From Anaspis maculata (taxonomy: Eukaryota > Arthropoda > Insecta > Coleoptera > Scraptiidae), in contig OX421961.1 in NCBI GenBank assembly GCA_949128115.1, positions 107,678,363 through 107,742,362 of the forward strand: 64,000 nucleotides of DNA, given 5' to 3'. The notes beneath the pieces were generated by a model. It did no database searches, had not been told where the DNA came from, and saw only the letters and a list, made by a program, of their open reading frames with translations. A program made the position numbers and the translations under genes. Shown piece by piece: positions 11,967 through 23,868 of this stretch. Numbering within the stretch: the stretch's first letter is position 1; every line of letters starts with the position of its first letter.

Positions 11967-12630
11967 TAGATAATCATAGATTAACGCGAAAAAAGGATAT
12001 AAAAAGAATTCCAAAACCAAAGCTTTTTATATTTTTATGGACGCAAACATCTTGATTCCTGCTAACAGATCAAGATCACTTTCCACTTCATTTTTGATTA
12101 GAAAGCACAACTAACGATGTGAGCCTGAGATCCGTCATCGTGAGGTAAGTTTTTATAAGTTTAATTTCGGAGCGCTTCTTTCTCCGCCAGCCACACAGGG
12201 GTTGTGAGAAGAATTCTGAGGGCGACCCAGACATTAGAAAATGCATCCATGCATGGCGTCAGTATTTCGAATAAACTGCAAACTGCAGGACCTTTTTAGG
12301 TGTCTTGTTCTCTGCGGGCAAAATTCTTTTCAAGGCGATCAATTATCCAAAATCATGAAGAATCCCCACGTGCTTTGATGCTCTTCAGTTTGCAAAAACC
12401 GGTTCTTGAAAGAAGCTGTAACTGTGTTAACCAAAGTGAAAGAGAACTCACGTTTAAATCTTGTTTTTCCATTTTCTATAACATCGTCGGTGATGCTTTC
12501 ATACTCAAACTGCATCTTCTTCTTCCGTTATCGTGAAGATGCTCATTGAAGAAAATATCTACATCGATTTCTAAAGTATCAGCAATGGCTTTAGCAGACA
12601 CAACTGCGCTTGCGTAGAACCATTTTCTCA

Positions 12631-12664
12631 TAGCATATAGCATATAGCATATAGCATAGCATAC
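12631..12664. repeat. Short tandem CATATAG repeat
   Basis: About four units of CATATAG or CATAG lie inside the decayed hAT coding region and have expanded it locally. Confidence 0.8.
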
Positions 12665-12918
12665 ATCATAGAATTTATAGCATAACTTGATTAGTTTGGT
12701 AGCATTAGCCATTTACTATGTTCATGCTATTGCTCAGTAGAGCTTTGCTCACGATGTTCATTTGAAAGATATCGTAACACACTGCAAAAGAAATGAAAAA
12801 TTTCAGGTTGCACAGCTGATCAACTAAACATTTGGCTTCATGCCAAAGGGCAGCGTCTGCTTGTCTAGAATTTGCAACTTTCTCCACAGCAGTGACAATA
12901 TCTTTGGTTTGGTATCGG

Positions 12919-14331
12919 CAGGGCCGATTCTGAGTGGTGTGCTGGGTGTGCCCCTGCACAGGGGCGGCCAAAATTCAAGGGCGGCGAGAAGTCTCCAATT
13001 TTTTCTAACGAAAAATTGAGTGTCGAAAAAGGAACTGATGTTATGATTTTCGAGACAGACGGCAGCCGCCCTGCGTAAATTGTGATTTTTTATTGCCGAA
13101 AAAATACAACAGGTTGTCAAGAATGAAGGCGAGGCGGCCGCCCTGCGTCAACTATTATAGATATCAGAGTTCTTTCTCAGATAAGTATCTGAGGAAGGGC
13201 AAGAATTTTCATCTCTTGGTAACATTTCGGATAGTCTGTTTGATATCGGATCGGCGTGAAAAAATGCGGTGTAGTACAAAAAAAAAATCACAACTTTCAA
13301 AAAAACCGCACTACGATCAAAATTCGAAAACCGTTTAGAGGTATTGATATGTGCTTTTCAGAACTGCACTCAGAAAAAATCTGGGATCTTTTTCACAGAA
13401 GCGGGGCATTGAATATTGTGGACCGGTTTTGCATTTCTTCTGTTTTCACCCTGTATAGCTCACTCAACGTCGTTGAACCTCTGTACCATCCAAGTATCTT
13501 ACAGCCAAAAAACACGCTATCCAGCATGACCACGATTTTCAAAATCGATCCATTTTTACCTGAGATATTCACAATTGAAGTGAGGCAAAATTTTCTAGTG
13601 GATCAGTTCAATTGTTGCCCAGTTTATTTGAACAGCTTTATCTGATTCCATCCAACTACAAAATCAATATGCTTACCTATGGATTGATATAAGTGCCTAA
13701 AAACTTATCTATAGGTCGCGGGAACATAACCGTCACCTTGGCACCCGCTATAGCAGCGTTGCAGGTATGCCTGACGTGGCAGCTGCGCAATGCGCATCCT
13801 TTTCGTCGTTGAATTGACATAAAACGATCGCGCAAGCGCAGACAGGGTGCCAAGCTACCGCTGTAGAGACTCGTTTGTTTTTAACATTTTTTCTCAGACA
13901 AATCTTGAGTTTAGCACAATTATTTTTTTGATAAAGTGGCAATTGTTCAATAAATCATCTATATAATTTATTACAACTTGAGAGAACGGTATTCACAAGT
14001 ACTGGTGAAAATAACATTATACCATATACCCATCTTTAGCACGCGATTTTTGCTCCCGCGACCTATAGGGTGTGCCGAGGGATATGCTGAAGTGAGGTGG
14101 CCATGGACGCACCTTGATCCTCAGCGGAAAATGGATTAAAATTGTTCATAATTTTCTTTGAAATGTGGGGGGCTTTGGCGGTTTTAGGCCCGCAAAAGTG
14201 GAAAAAATCGCCTGCGGTGCAATTTCTAGAGAGCCCAGACGCCCCCGCTAGAAAATTGCTGCGGGGTTACAGCTGGCGGGCGGCCAAATATTTTTCGCAC
14301 AAGGGCGGCCGACGAGCCAGAATCGGCCCTG
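12919..14331. mobile_element. Non-autonomous hAT element with exact 8-bp target duplication
   Basis: The element starts CAGGGCCGATTCTG and ends CAGAATCGGCCCTG (14-bp perfect terminal inverted repeats). It is flanked on both sides by GGTATCGG (12911-12918 and 14332-14339), the 8-bp duplication diagnostic of hAT transposition. Subterminal regions are rich in GGGCGGCC-like motifs. It is 1413 bp, encodes no transposase, and contains a nested MITE at 13710-14067. It sits inside an older hAT transposase gene, whose coding similarity resumes on both sides. Confidence 0.95.
13710..14067. mobile_element. Small MITE nested in the hAT element
   Basis: Ends are TATAGGTCGCGGGA and TCCCGCGACCTATA. The outer TA may be the target duplication. 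About 358 bp, non-coding. It is the third nesting level: MITE inside non-autonomous hAT inside hAT transposase pseudogene. Confidence 0.75.
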
Positions 14332-15760
14332 GGTATCGGACAGCTTCATCGCTATTTATCCGGCTTTCTCAGTTTGTGCTGCTCAGTGGAATGGTTCGAT
14401 TGTCAATAAAGTCACATTATGGCTTTTCAAGATCTCCCCTCTGTGAACGGAAGCTGAAAATAAAACATAAATGCGCTGCAGAATTCCAAACAGTGTGACA
14501 TAAAAGGTTGATGAAAATTGAAAACGCTCGATCTGAGATGACCAAATCTAGTGAATGAGATCCACATGAATCAAATGAAGCTCTTGGTTTTCGTGTCAAT
14601 ACTTCCCGCCTAGACACCTTTGATTTTTCCTTTTATGTTAGATATATTGTCATAGCCTTATCCGCGGCAGTTCTTGAAATCCATACTGTTTTTTTCATTC
14701 ATGTTCTGTTCATTTCTGTTCTTGATAATGGCGATCAAAAGAGTATCAGTCAGACTTTCTCCAGTGCAATCGTCTACAATTTTTTTTCTTCGTGTCCTTG
14801 GCTTTGGAATTGGGTCCATTAGCGGTCGACAATTTTGAAACCCAAGAAATGCCTTTGTTGTGAGTCGAGCAACGAAACTCATTTTTTCTGCATGACTCAC
14901 GTCAGGAGTACAGTCAAGTACCACAGAAAAATGTCTTGCTTTTTCAGCAAGACTCAGTAGGTACTTGACTAGCCATCAAGTTTATGAGTTCGTTCTGATT
15001 GGTTTCACCACAGCAATGATCGACCGTTTCCTTACAGCTTACACATTTTAGGTGTTCACGCATGGTATGGTATAGTCATATTTACCCAGAAGCTCCACGA
15101 GTTCAGCAAGTTCCCATTATTTTCAGCCTACAAGGTGTCATTTGTACCACGGAAAGCCAAATTGTGTTTAGCCAAGTACAAAGTTATTGATATCAGTCTT
15201 TCTACGGTCTTCCTTCAATGTTCTCTCTCTTGAGTGAATATTCTCTGATGATCAGCGTCAATGGTTTGATTCAATTTTAGCATCCACACCTCTATTTCAG
15301 ACCACTTGCTGTAAGTAGTTAGATGATTTACGGACTTTTCATGATCTGATGAATATTGCTCATATGCTCCCATTGCTCAGATCCCTCATTTCTTAAAGAG
15401 TAGCCTCGACCGACATGGAATGACTTGCAACAAAAGCAGTAAGCTCTGTCTGTGCTTTTTGAGTAACTTAGCCAACGTGTCCTGAATTTTTCACCATTGG
15501 CTGTAAATAATCTGATCTCATATTTTCTGGAGAAGTGGTGCTTTTTCTCATTCAAAAGATACATAATATTTCCAATTTCACTGGTTCCAAAATATTATAT
15601 TTATATTATTATAAATACAAATTCAGGAGTTACCTAGTGTTTCTGGCCACAATCCTGGGTCGCAGTAATCAGTGCTGCTTGTGCGCTGCAAAATATGATC
15701 TTGGTAACTAAGATCCAGTGGAATGGGAGTCTAACGAATGCGTAATCGGATGAAAGAATC

Positions 15761-16011
15761 CACATAACCACATAGAGTCACATAGAGCTATGTAGAGGTA
15801 GAATATGCTCCTCTATGTACCCCAAAATCAACAATGTTTTCCATTTACAGTCTTATAGGAATGTATAATTATGAATGCTGTGGATTGTATAATGATTTCT
15901 TTCACAGGAATCGCATATTATATACAAAACCACTAGAACTAATAACGGCAGCCTATAGATTCCTGTCGAGACTGGTAAGACCATATAGATGCCATATACA
16001 ATTTTTAGATG
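15761..16011. other. No gene seen
   Basis: AT-rich gap between the hAT pseudogene and the next foldback. It contains a small imperfect direct repeat, CATAGAG(T/C), near 15770-15820. Confidence 0.4.
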
Positions 16012-17050
16012 ATTATACACACATCAAAAGAATCTAGGGGACAAGCAAATTCTGACGATTTCTAAAATCATCATAACTTTTGATTCCCGTCAGTGATTTC
16101 ATATCGGTTTTCAGTGTTCGATAGCTCAATTTTTCTTTTTCATGCCTTGATCACTTCAAATACAAATAATGTTTTATAAGGTTGCTACAGGGTGATCAAT
16201 GGAGCAGTGTAAAATTGCTAAAAGTTCAGTACGAGCGCGATTTCAAAAAAAAATCATGCATTTATTGCATTTCAATAGCACAGTTATGAAGATCAGTGTT
16301 TCAGTTTCAGTGACGTTTTTGAATTTTGAAAATCGAAGTTGAATTTCCAAAGATATTGATCATTTTATGCCGCCATGTTGAACTTCCAAGAAAGAAGAAA
16401 GTGATTTTATTGAAACTTGGAACACACTCATGTCTTCTCCAAGTAATTGGAATACCAAGGTCAAATGTCACTTTCGAGCCGATATTTTGAGTTTTTTACA
16501 TAAATGATTCGATTTGGATGAAACTTTGAAAGACACTAGAATCGAATCATTCACATAAGAGTTCAATGTGACGGCTTGAAAGTGACCGAAAAAGACATTT
16601 GATCTTGAAATTCCAGTTACTTAAACCAGACATGAGTGTGATCCGAGTTTTAAAGGAATCGGACCACTTTCTTTGATGTTCAACATGGCGGCACAAAATG
16701 ATCAACATCTTTGGCGATTCACCTTCGATTTCCAAAATGCAAAAACGTTACTGAAGCTGAAACACCAGTCTTCATAACTGTACTATTGGAATGCATCAAA
16801 AAAAATTTTTGGTTTGGTAAATTCCGCTCGTACTGAACTTTTGGCAATTTTACACTGTTCCATAGATCACCCTGTAGAATCTTTATAAAACGTTGGTCGT
16901 ATTCGACGTGATCAAGGCATGAAAACGAAGGATTAAGCTATCGAACACTGAAAACCGATATAAAATCGCTGACGGCAATCAAAAGTTATGATGATTTTAA
17001 AAATCATCTGAATTTGCTTGTCCCCTAGATTCTTTTGATGTGTGTATAAT
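16012..17050. mobile_element. Foldback element D (TACACACATC termini)
   Basis: A 1.04-kb palindrome with outer ends ATTATACACACATCAAAAGA and its complement, centred near 16530. Arms of about 500 bases pair through CTAGGGGACAAGC, GTGTTCGATAGCT, ACAGGGTGATC and a segment near the centre (CACTTTCGAGCCG / CGGCTTGAAAGTG). Flanking TA suggests a TA target duplication, but the boundary lies inside the palindrome, so the exact end is ambiguous by a few bases. No coding capacity. Confidence 0.85.
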
Positions 17051-17466
17051 ACATTGGCAACAGAGCTACCAAGCAAACAAAATCCGTAGACAAATCTACC
17101 GTAACCATTTTGGTGATATGATAGGGAGCTGGTGACTCAAAACTTACGTCATAAGGTACATGATTTTAACCCTGAAGGTCTAATGTGCGTTGATAAGGTT
17201 GTTAAAAATTGGTTTGTCTCACATGTCAGACCGGGGGGCTTCAGGCTGGTATGATCTTATCAATTTTTGAAAAAAAAGGTAAAAAATTTACGTCCAAAGG
17301 TACCTACATGAATGAAGCCAACGGAATTTTTTTGTGGGAACATCCCCTCAATCGAATATGTGGTCGTAAGACAACATTTCTAAGGGCTTTCACTCCATAA
17401 GACAAGTAGACAAGTTTGAAATTTACAAAAAACAATTTTTTTCACAAAATATTTTTTTTGATTTTT
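17051..17466. other. No gene seen
   Basis: A 63-codon frame at 17209-17400 (+) is not recognisable. No repeat or RNA found. Confidence 0.4.
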
Positions 17467-17625
17467 GGATTTTCGAAATGCCGATGGGCTCAAACCAAAG
17501 TACATCCTTGTAGCTTTCGAGAGAGACCAAAATGGTAAAAATCCGTCAAGGAATAAACCCAGACGGATTGATTTCGCAACGCCTATTTTACCAATTCAAC
17601 TCCGTCCAAAAAGTGTCCATTGTTA
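17467..17625. repeat. Copy of the palindrome-array end sequence
   Basis: This ~160-bp segment (GGGCTCAAACCAAAGTACAT through TTCAACTCCGTCC) is the inverse complement of 22072-22230 and matches the outer right end of the array at 25730-25785. It is an isolated end of the same family. Confidence 0.7.
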
Positions 17626-20025
17626 AACCGAAATAGATAAAAGTCGCTTTGAGTGCTTATTTCGCTAGTATTCTGAGAACGGTGGGAGGTAGGAGTAGCT
17701 GTTATCAGGCGCCAGAGGCGAATCTTATTCTACTAATGGGTCGAAAGGATAAATTCTTCAGGTTGAGCTTCTTCATTATAATACTACCTATACTTCTAAG
17801 TCGGACAGATCTACTGGACGAACTGGTCGTGGCCCGAAAGTGTTCATAAGGGTTAAAACAATGATCATCATGTCCATCAAATTCTGACGAATCTGACGTC
17901 GGTTTTACGGCTTTCTCGTAAACGTCATCTTTATTAATTCTTCCTCTGCGAATTTGAAAATGTGAGAAATCACGTTCACTCTTTGTAAAACTTCATTACA
18001 ACTTTCAAAAAGGGTTGCTCACACCCACACCTGATCTGATTGTATTCCGCTTTTCACGTTTCGCTCAAATGGTTTCGCTTTGAAAATTTTAATTAACAAC
18101 CACGCGTCATGAAAAATGACGCGCGAATAATGCTTAATAATAATTTTTATCGCCATGTTGTATCCCATTCTTCCGACAGGTATATGCCCTTTTTATGACT
18201 TTTTTTGCCCGGGACGGAAAAGTGAGGGGGCGATCTGTATGCTCGCCGCACTGTGTGACACCGGACAGATATTCCGGGAATGTCGCCCCGAACCCGACCT
18301 CTCTCGCAATGACAGTCCCTTTTATTTAATATTGTTTCCGCCCGGGCCTTTCAGCATATTCCTCCGTGACTTGTCACCGGGAACAAAACCGGGAAATATC
18401 GCAGTACATTGTGGCGGTTGCCCGTCGGAATTATCGCCGACGATGCCGCCGCCCCTTCACTCCACGTCACTTCCGGCCATTGTCGTCAGCGCGCGTGCCA
18501 AAAAAAAAGCGAGCGATAATTCAATTTTCAGGGTAGTAAAAGAAAAAGTTTGTGAGCGGGTCGTTTCCAATGGCCCTGATTAATTCCACTTGAACCTAGA
18601 CTTGGCAGTTCAAATGTATTTATTAATATTATCATTATTTTTTATTAACTAATAACGTTATTTCTGTACATAGGTACAAAATAATGTAGGTCTACGAAAA
18701 GCACCAGTGAGGAGCGTACACGTTTGACAGCTGACTGACGAAAAAATAGTTCTATTGATACAATAGGCTAGTGACCTCGATTTTTTTTATTTTTTTGAAT
18801 AAAACTTCAATTTTTTATATGATTTATGGTGAAAACCGCAGCGCGATATCTCAATTCTAAGTGCCTTAAAAAAATTTAAATAGAACGCTGGTGACGGTAC
18901 TGCCTCATATCTCTATCCCTGCTCCTCTCACTGCGACACTCGCATGCTGTGCTCGTTCCACGCGCAGCGCTTATGGAAGAGATTATGACGTCACGCGAAT
19001 TTTTAAAATCTCTGTAACAAATAGACGCGTGGAAAAAGTTGAATTTTTTTTCTTAAAATGGGTTTACTGATGTGTACTTGATAGCCCGATTATGGTAAAA
19101 TCTCAAAATGGCACTGGTGGTCAGTAGCCTATTGTTTAATAAAATATTGGTCTAAGCGGCTTCATCTTTCGATGTCGATGAATTAATTCGTCAATTACAA
19201 CTTTCACTTCAACACGAATGATTTTATATCAGAATGAAGGTGCAGGAGCACACACGCCCGCATATTGTTTTCTCTGTCATTTTCTCTGTGAATATGGCGA
19301 CTTTTTTGTCGCCACTCAATCGCCAGCGGAGAATTAAAACTTTCCCCCCTTGGTTTGACAGGGGTACCCTGTTGGATAAAAATGGCCCCTCATTACAACA
19401 ATCCTTACATTTTATAAGATTTTTTACCGAAAAAACCTAATTAATATCTGGCTGCATTTTGGTTGCGTTCTACGACTACACCACAGCTCGGCATGATTAT
19501 GAAGAATTCTCTCATCTAGTCAATGCTGAATTGCAAATTGTCACCTTTCAATCCCCTCACCTTTCAATTTTTCAATAGGTTTCCTTACAAACTTGCTGCG
19601 CAATTATCTGATTTCTGATGCTAAACTTCCTTCGTTCCAATGTAAACATAACCAATGTTTAACCTCCAATGTCAGTCAGCTGTCAAACTTGCACGCGACC
19701 TATTCAACGTGTGCGAAAATAAATAGCGGTTCAAATTTCAACGTTGCAGCAGCGTTGAGAGTGTAAACAAAAAAAAACTAACAACGGGTTTCTGATGATG
19801 TGACTGAGAAAGTAGATTAACATTATTATAGAATAGGTGCACTTCTGGGACCTTTTCTGAAAATTCATATTCGGCATGTTATAGGGTTTTAAACTTGTCT
19901 AAAAAAAAGTCTCAAATCTTTCATGAAAATTGAAAACATTTTCTAATTAGAGTAAGAATACTAAGAACTGCAACCATAATAAGAATATACATTTAAGTAT
20001 ATTCTTATGATTAATCCATAGTACC
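17626..20025. other. Unassigned sequence including a GC-rich patch
   Basis: The 18180-18500 stretch is clearly GC-richer than its surroundings and holds a 142-codon open frame (18155-18583, +). Its composition (Pro, Cys, Ser) and lack of recognisable motifs suggest an open frame caused by low stop-codon density. No repeat relationship was found. The rest is AT-rich with no gene. Confidence 0.35.
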
Positions 20026-20130
20026 TTCCTGTAGCTTTTGAAGGAAATCTAAATGGAAGTTGCTGTCAAAGAATAAGCCCGCGGGAATTTATTCTGCAAC
20101 GTCTTATGTCACCAGTCCAACTCCATCCTT
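20026..20130. repeat. Second isolated copy of the palindrome-array end
   Basis: A diverged match to the 17467-17625 repeat: CTTCCTGTAGCTTTTGAAGG, AAGAATAAGCCC, TTCTGCAACGTCTTATGTCA, CCAACTCCATCCTTA, in the same order and spacing. Confidence 0.55.
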
Positions 20131-20160
20131 AGTCCATAGTCTGGGAGGCAAAGGTCGTTT

Positions 20161-20600
20161 TGACCAAATCATTTGATACTGGTTGATTTTAACAGTCATA
20201 GTAGATAGTAGATACCATGTAGTAGATGACCAAAACGACCGTCAGCTGCCCAGGTAGCGGTGGGTGTGGTTATGAGGGTAGGCGGAAATGGCAAAAAAAT
20301 GAATTTCCAAGTCATTTGATACCACCTGATTTCTTTCTCTATACATAATTGATGTCAGATAGTGTCTCGAAAAAACAGTCAACAAAAAAAGTCAGCTGCG
20401 TTGTAGGGGGGGGGGGGGGACTCGTCAGGTGGCCGTGTGAACCTGCAAAAAAAATGGAAAAAATAAAGTCATTTGATACCGAACGAAATTTTCACACATG
20501 ACTTCTGACACATATTGAAGTATGAAAATGATAATCAGCTGCATGTATAGCGGAGGAAAGACCGTCAGCTGTCATAACAATAATGACATGATAACAAACA
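20161..20600 (+). repeat. Degenerate ~150-bp tandem repeat (about three units)
   Basis: Units begin near 20161, 20308 and 20465 with CAAATCATTTGATAC, CAAGTCATTTGATACC and AAAGTCATTTGATACC. A GTCAGCTG landmark lies later in each unit (20241, 20391, 20570). Divergence between the landmarks is high. The second unit contains a poly-G run at 20406-20419. Confidence 0.55.
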
Positions 20601-21120
20601 GCGTATCCCGGAATAAAGTACTCAAACTCAAGTGGCAAATAGAGAATCGAAAAATAAGGAAACACGTTTTTTTTTTCCAAAACACTTTCTGAAGGAGATA
20701 CAGCCCACCAAAGTTCAGCTTCAAAAATCGTTTTTTTTGTCATTTCTCTCAGGCCGTTGAAACGATTTCGATCAAATTTGGTATGAATACTCCTGCTGGA
20801 ATAGATACTCATTATGTGAGGTAAATGACTTGTCCCAAAAGTGTCTAGTATCGTAGGTACAGGGATCTAGCTTTGTTTTTTTTTTCGCCCTTATTTCTAC
20901 GCCATCGCCAGTGGAAATTTCCCCAAAATGAGATTTTTTCAATTACTCGTTGAATCTAAAAGCAAAAGTTACTCTTACTAAATTTTGGCTAAAGGCTTCG
21001 TTCGCAAGATATGTAGGTTTCGACTTTTTTTTATGAATTGACTTATTTAACGAGGCGACATTCAGCTATTATTTGCTCTACCATGCAACCTTGGGGACAG
21101 AACAAAATATACATAAATGA
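20601..21120. other. No gene seen
   Basis: AT-rich sequence. The 20492-20812 minus-strand frame crosses into the tandem repeat and shows no family motif. Confidence 0.4.
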
Positions 21121-21193
21121 AGCGGGATTCGAACCCGCACAGCGCAGCGCGAGTGGGTCAGCTTGCCATCACCTATGCCACTCGGCCACGACC
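21121..21193 (-). other. tRNA-derived sequence (SINE head or tRNA pseudogene)
   Basis: The minus strand has a clear A box (TGGCCGAGTGG) and B box (GGGTTCGAATCCC) at tRNA spacing, resembling a Ser/Leu-type tRNA. The T arm folds (GCGGG/CCCGC), but the 5' strand GAGGTCG cannot pair with the 3' TTCATTT, so there is no acceptor stem. This points to a tRNA-derived SINE promoter or a dead tRNA. Confidence 0.65.
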
Positions 21194-22070
21194 TCAAAAT
21201 AGCATCTCGAAAGTATCCAATTGAAGGGGTAAAAAATTGAAAATCTGATTGACTTGTTGATCTTGGGCCACAATCATGTTTTGTTGGAAGGCCTAAAAAG
21301 ATCATTTCAGCGAAGAAATCATATATTTCCTTTGATTTTAATTTTTCATCCCTTGAAACTGGTGTTTTCGAGATGGTTCACAGAAGATACAGGTAGGTAA
21401 AGTAGTGTGCATATTACTGATACCCCGACCCCCCTGTGTCAAAAGACCAGATTATTACGAGAGATAAATATACCCGTGCAAAGCCTGTGGATTCAATCCT
21501 AGGAAAAACAACGAACCTTGAAAATGAAAAATTGACACTTTCACTTCTAAGCGTGTACTTGGGGGTTAATCTACAACAAGAATTATTGTTCTCTTGCATT
21601 TTCATCATAAGGCTTTATAAGCAGGGTATCAATATTTCTCTGTCAAAAATAAATGTGAACAGATATAGTAATGTTGATGGGATTCCATCAAATGTTTGTC
21701 CACCTTGTTTCCATTTGGATAACCCCATATTTTTTTAGGAGGCCCTAGAACACTAAAAAAGTTTCTGAAGGATTACTGGGTCATTATTTGACAAACATAA
21801 AAATTATCTGTTTTATAATTTTTAAAGGCGTAGAAAATTGACTAGTTACAGAGCCGTTTTTTAAAAAAAGTTGTCAACAAAAAAAAAAGAAAATTTTTTT
21901 TCCCACATTTTTGAAAAAACGCTCTGTACTCAATTTTGTAATACACTTAGTACAGCGTATAAAAAAAATTGAGTTTATATCTCCATTTTTGAGGGAGAAA
22001 TCCTCCAGATAATTTTTACCTGCTAAGAATAAAGCCTTATAGCGTCTGCTGCTTTGCCTACTAATTACAT
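21194..22070. other. No gene seen
   Basis: AT-rich sequence with short open frames only (e.g. 21436-21738, +), unrecognised. Confidence 0.4.
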
Positions 22071-22130
22071 TAAGGACGGAGTTGAATTGGTAAAATGAGG
22101 CGTTGCGGAATCAATCCGTCTGAGTTCATT

Positions 22131-22333
22131 CCTTGACAGAATCCTATCATCCAGGTCTTTTTGGAAGGCTACAAGGATGTACTTTGGTTTGAGCCTATAG
22201 ATATTTTCAAAATTCAAAAAAACTTAAGTTTTGGAAAAATAATTTTTGGATTTCGAAAATGTCTATAGGCTCAAACCAAAGTACCATCCTTGTAGCTTTC
22301 CAAAAAGACCTGGATGATAGTTTTCTGTCAAGG
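22131..22333. repeat. Palindrome E1 (203 bp)
   Basis: Arms of ~82 bases (CCTTGACAGA...TAGCCTATAGA-type and its inverse ending TCTGTCAAGG) around a ~40-base AT-rich spacer at 22213-22251. Confidence 0.85.
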
Positions 22334-22337
22334 GATA

Positions 22338-23868
22338 ATATAGGCCAGGCGGTAGGTCATTCTGGATAGAAAAAATTCCGACCAAAGCTTTTATGGTGTC
22401 AAACTCTTTCGTAAGGTCAGTAGGTATCTGCCACTGAGTTTCCGCCCAAAAACCAGTTGTGCTGATTCCTCCACATCTGCCCAAAGGTGAAGGATGTCTT
22501 GAAAATGCAAAAAGACCTGTTAAACCCCCCTACTTTTTTATTTTATTTGCCTCAATGCAAACGTACAATTCTAACGCAAACATTGGAAGCATTTGTCATC
22601 ATCTCTGTGCCAGTCTTACTGTTGAAAAAAAAGATTACTTTGTGCAGGTCAGATAAATCACATTTAATTGTTTTTCCACACAAGAAAACGATGGAGCAAC
22701 ATGTATTTTAGATGTTTTCTAATAACTTGTACTTACTGAACCCATTTATGGCGTTAAAATTTCAATAACAGCATTTTTGAAGATGTTGCCCGCTAAGAAG
22801 TGAATATTTTTTACCCGCCTGTTCAGCAGCAGTTTTTTCAATTTTATCAAACACCGTTCTCGAAAATTTTATAGGGAATGACACGGTGGAACTGTTTTCT
22901 GATGATATTATATCTGGCTTAACCGCGGCACGCTTTTTGAAAGTGTAGGAAACTGATTTCTTTTTGAGCGGTTCTATTTTACCCGCGTGCGGCCGTGCCT
23001 ACTTGACATACACCGGACTGATTACACAAGCTTGGAAATGTACTCTATTCCAGCTTTAAAGCACGACCATTAATGAGAAAATGATATATAATTTCTTCAC
23101 AAATCAATGTACAAAGTCTTAATAATAATGGTCGCGTTTTAAAGCTGGAAAAGAGTACATTTCCAAGCTCGTGTAATCAGTCCGGTCTATGTCAAGTAGG
23201 CACGGCCGCACGCGGGTGAAACAGGACCTCTCGCAAAGAAATCAGTTTTTAAGACTTTCAAGTGCGTGCCGCGGTTAAGCCAGGCACGATATCGTTAGAG
23301 AAGAGTTTGAGCTTTTCATTCCTTATGCAATTTTCGTAAACGGTGTTTGGTAAAATTGAAAAAATTGCTGCTGAACAGGCGGGAAAAAATTATTCACTTT
23401 TTTGCTGGCAACACCTTCAAAAATGCTGTTATTGAAATTCTATTGCCATAAATGGGTTCAATGGATATGAGTTATTAGAAAACATACAAAATACTTGATG
23501 CTCCATCGTTTTCTTGTGTGGAAAAACGATTAAATGTAATTTATCTGACCCGCACAAAGAAATCATTTTTTTCAACAGTAAGACTGGCACAGAGATGATG
23601 ACAGATGCTTCCAATGTTTGCGTAAGAGTTGTACATTTGCATTTAGGCAAATATAACGAAAAAGTACGAAGGTTTAACAGGTCTTTTTGCACTTTTGAGT
23701 CATCCTTTACCTTCGCGCAGATGTGGAGGAATCAGCACAACTCGTTTTTGGGCGGAAACTCAGTGGTAGATAACTACTGACCTTACGAAGAGTTTGACAC
23801 CATAAAAGCTTTGGTCGTAGTTTTTTCCAGATTGTAGTGATTTTACCGACATACCGCCTGGCCTAATA
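22338..23868. repeat. Palindrome E2 (1.53 kb)
   Basis: Arms of ~700 bases, centred near 23090. Matching inverse segments include TAGGCCAGGCGGTA / TACCGCCTGGCCTA, AGCACAACTCG-type sequence, CCAGTCTTACTGTTGAAAAA / TTTTTCAACAGTAAGACTGG, CGCGTGCGGCCGTGCC / GGCACGGCCGCACGCG, and GGAAATGTACTCT / AGAGTACATTTCC. The short frames seen on it (e.g. 22487-22711 + and 23429-23692 -) are the same sequence read in opposite arms and are not genes. Confidence 0.9.

Larger units (their letters stand above)
12040..15760 (-). pseudogene. hAT transposase (ZMYM1-like) pseudogene, interrupted by a nested element
   Basis: Minus-strand remnants appear in the correct order for a ZMYM1-like hAT transposase (TTF-type zinc finger, DUF4371, hAT dimerisation domain). 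These are DPGLWPETL (~15660) before a possible GTAACT donor, WLSYSKSTDRAYCFCC (zinc-finger start, ~15445), LGKYD-type sequence near 15090, VLDCTPDVSHAEKM (~14900), ECTGESLTDTLL-like sequence (~14750), and NCRG-stop-GYDN (~14640). They continue with FDSCGSHSLDLVISD (~14555), then, beyond the insertion at 12919-14331, KDIVTAVEKVANSR (~12880), a CYDIFQMNIVSKAL match (~12750), SAKAIADTLEID (~12570), and FKNRFLQTEEHQSTWGFFMI (~12370). An ALRILL / GERSxxKL dimerisation remnant lies at about 12130-12230. Stops and frameshifts are numerous. It is older than the 36-41 kb copy. Confidence 0.85.

Noticed and set aside
13256..13645. 129-codon plus-strand ORF
   Set aside because: It lies within the non-autonomous hAT and is related to a non-coding arm of foldback H.
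18155..18583. 142-codon plus-strand ORF
   Set aside because: It coincides with a GC-rich patch where stops are rare; Cys/Pro/Ser-rich composition without any motif.
21121..21193. Functional tRNA gene
   Set aside because: A and B boxes are good, but the acceptor strands cannot pair, so a working tRNA is unlikely.
22459..23780. Several mirrored ORFs sharing the same peptides on opposite strands
   Set aside because: They are the two arms of palindrome E2 read in opposite directions; no conservation of frame or family motif.
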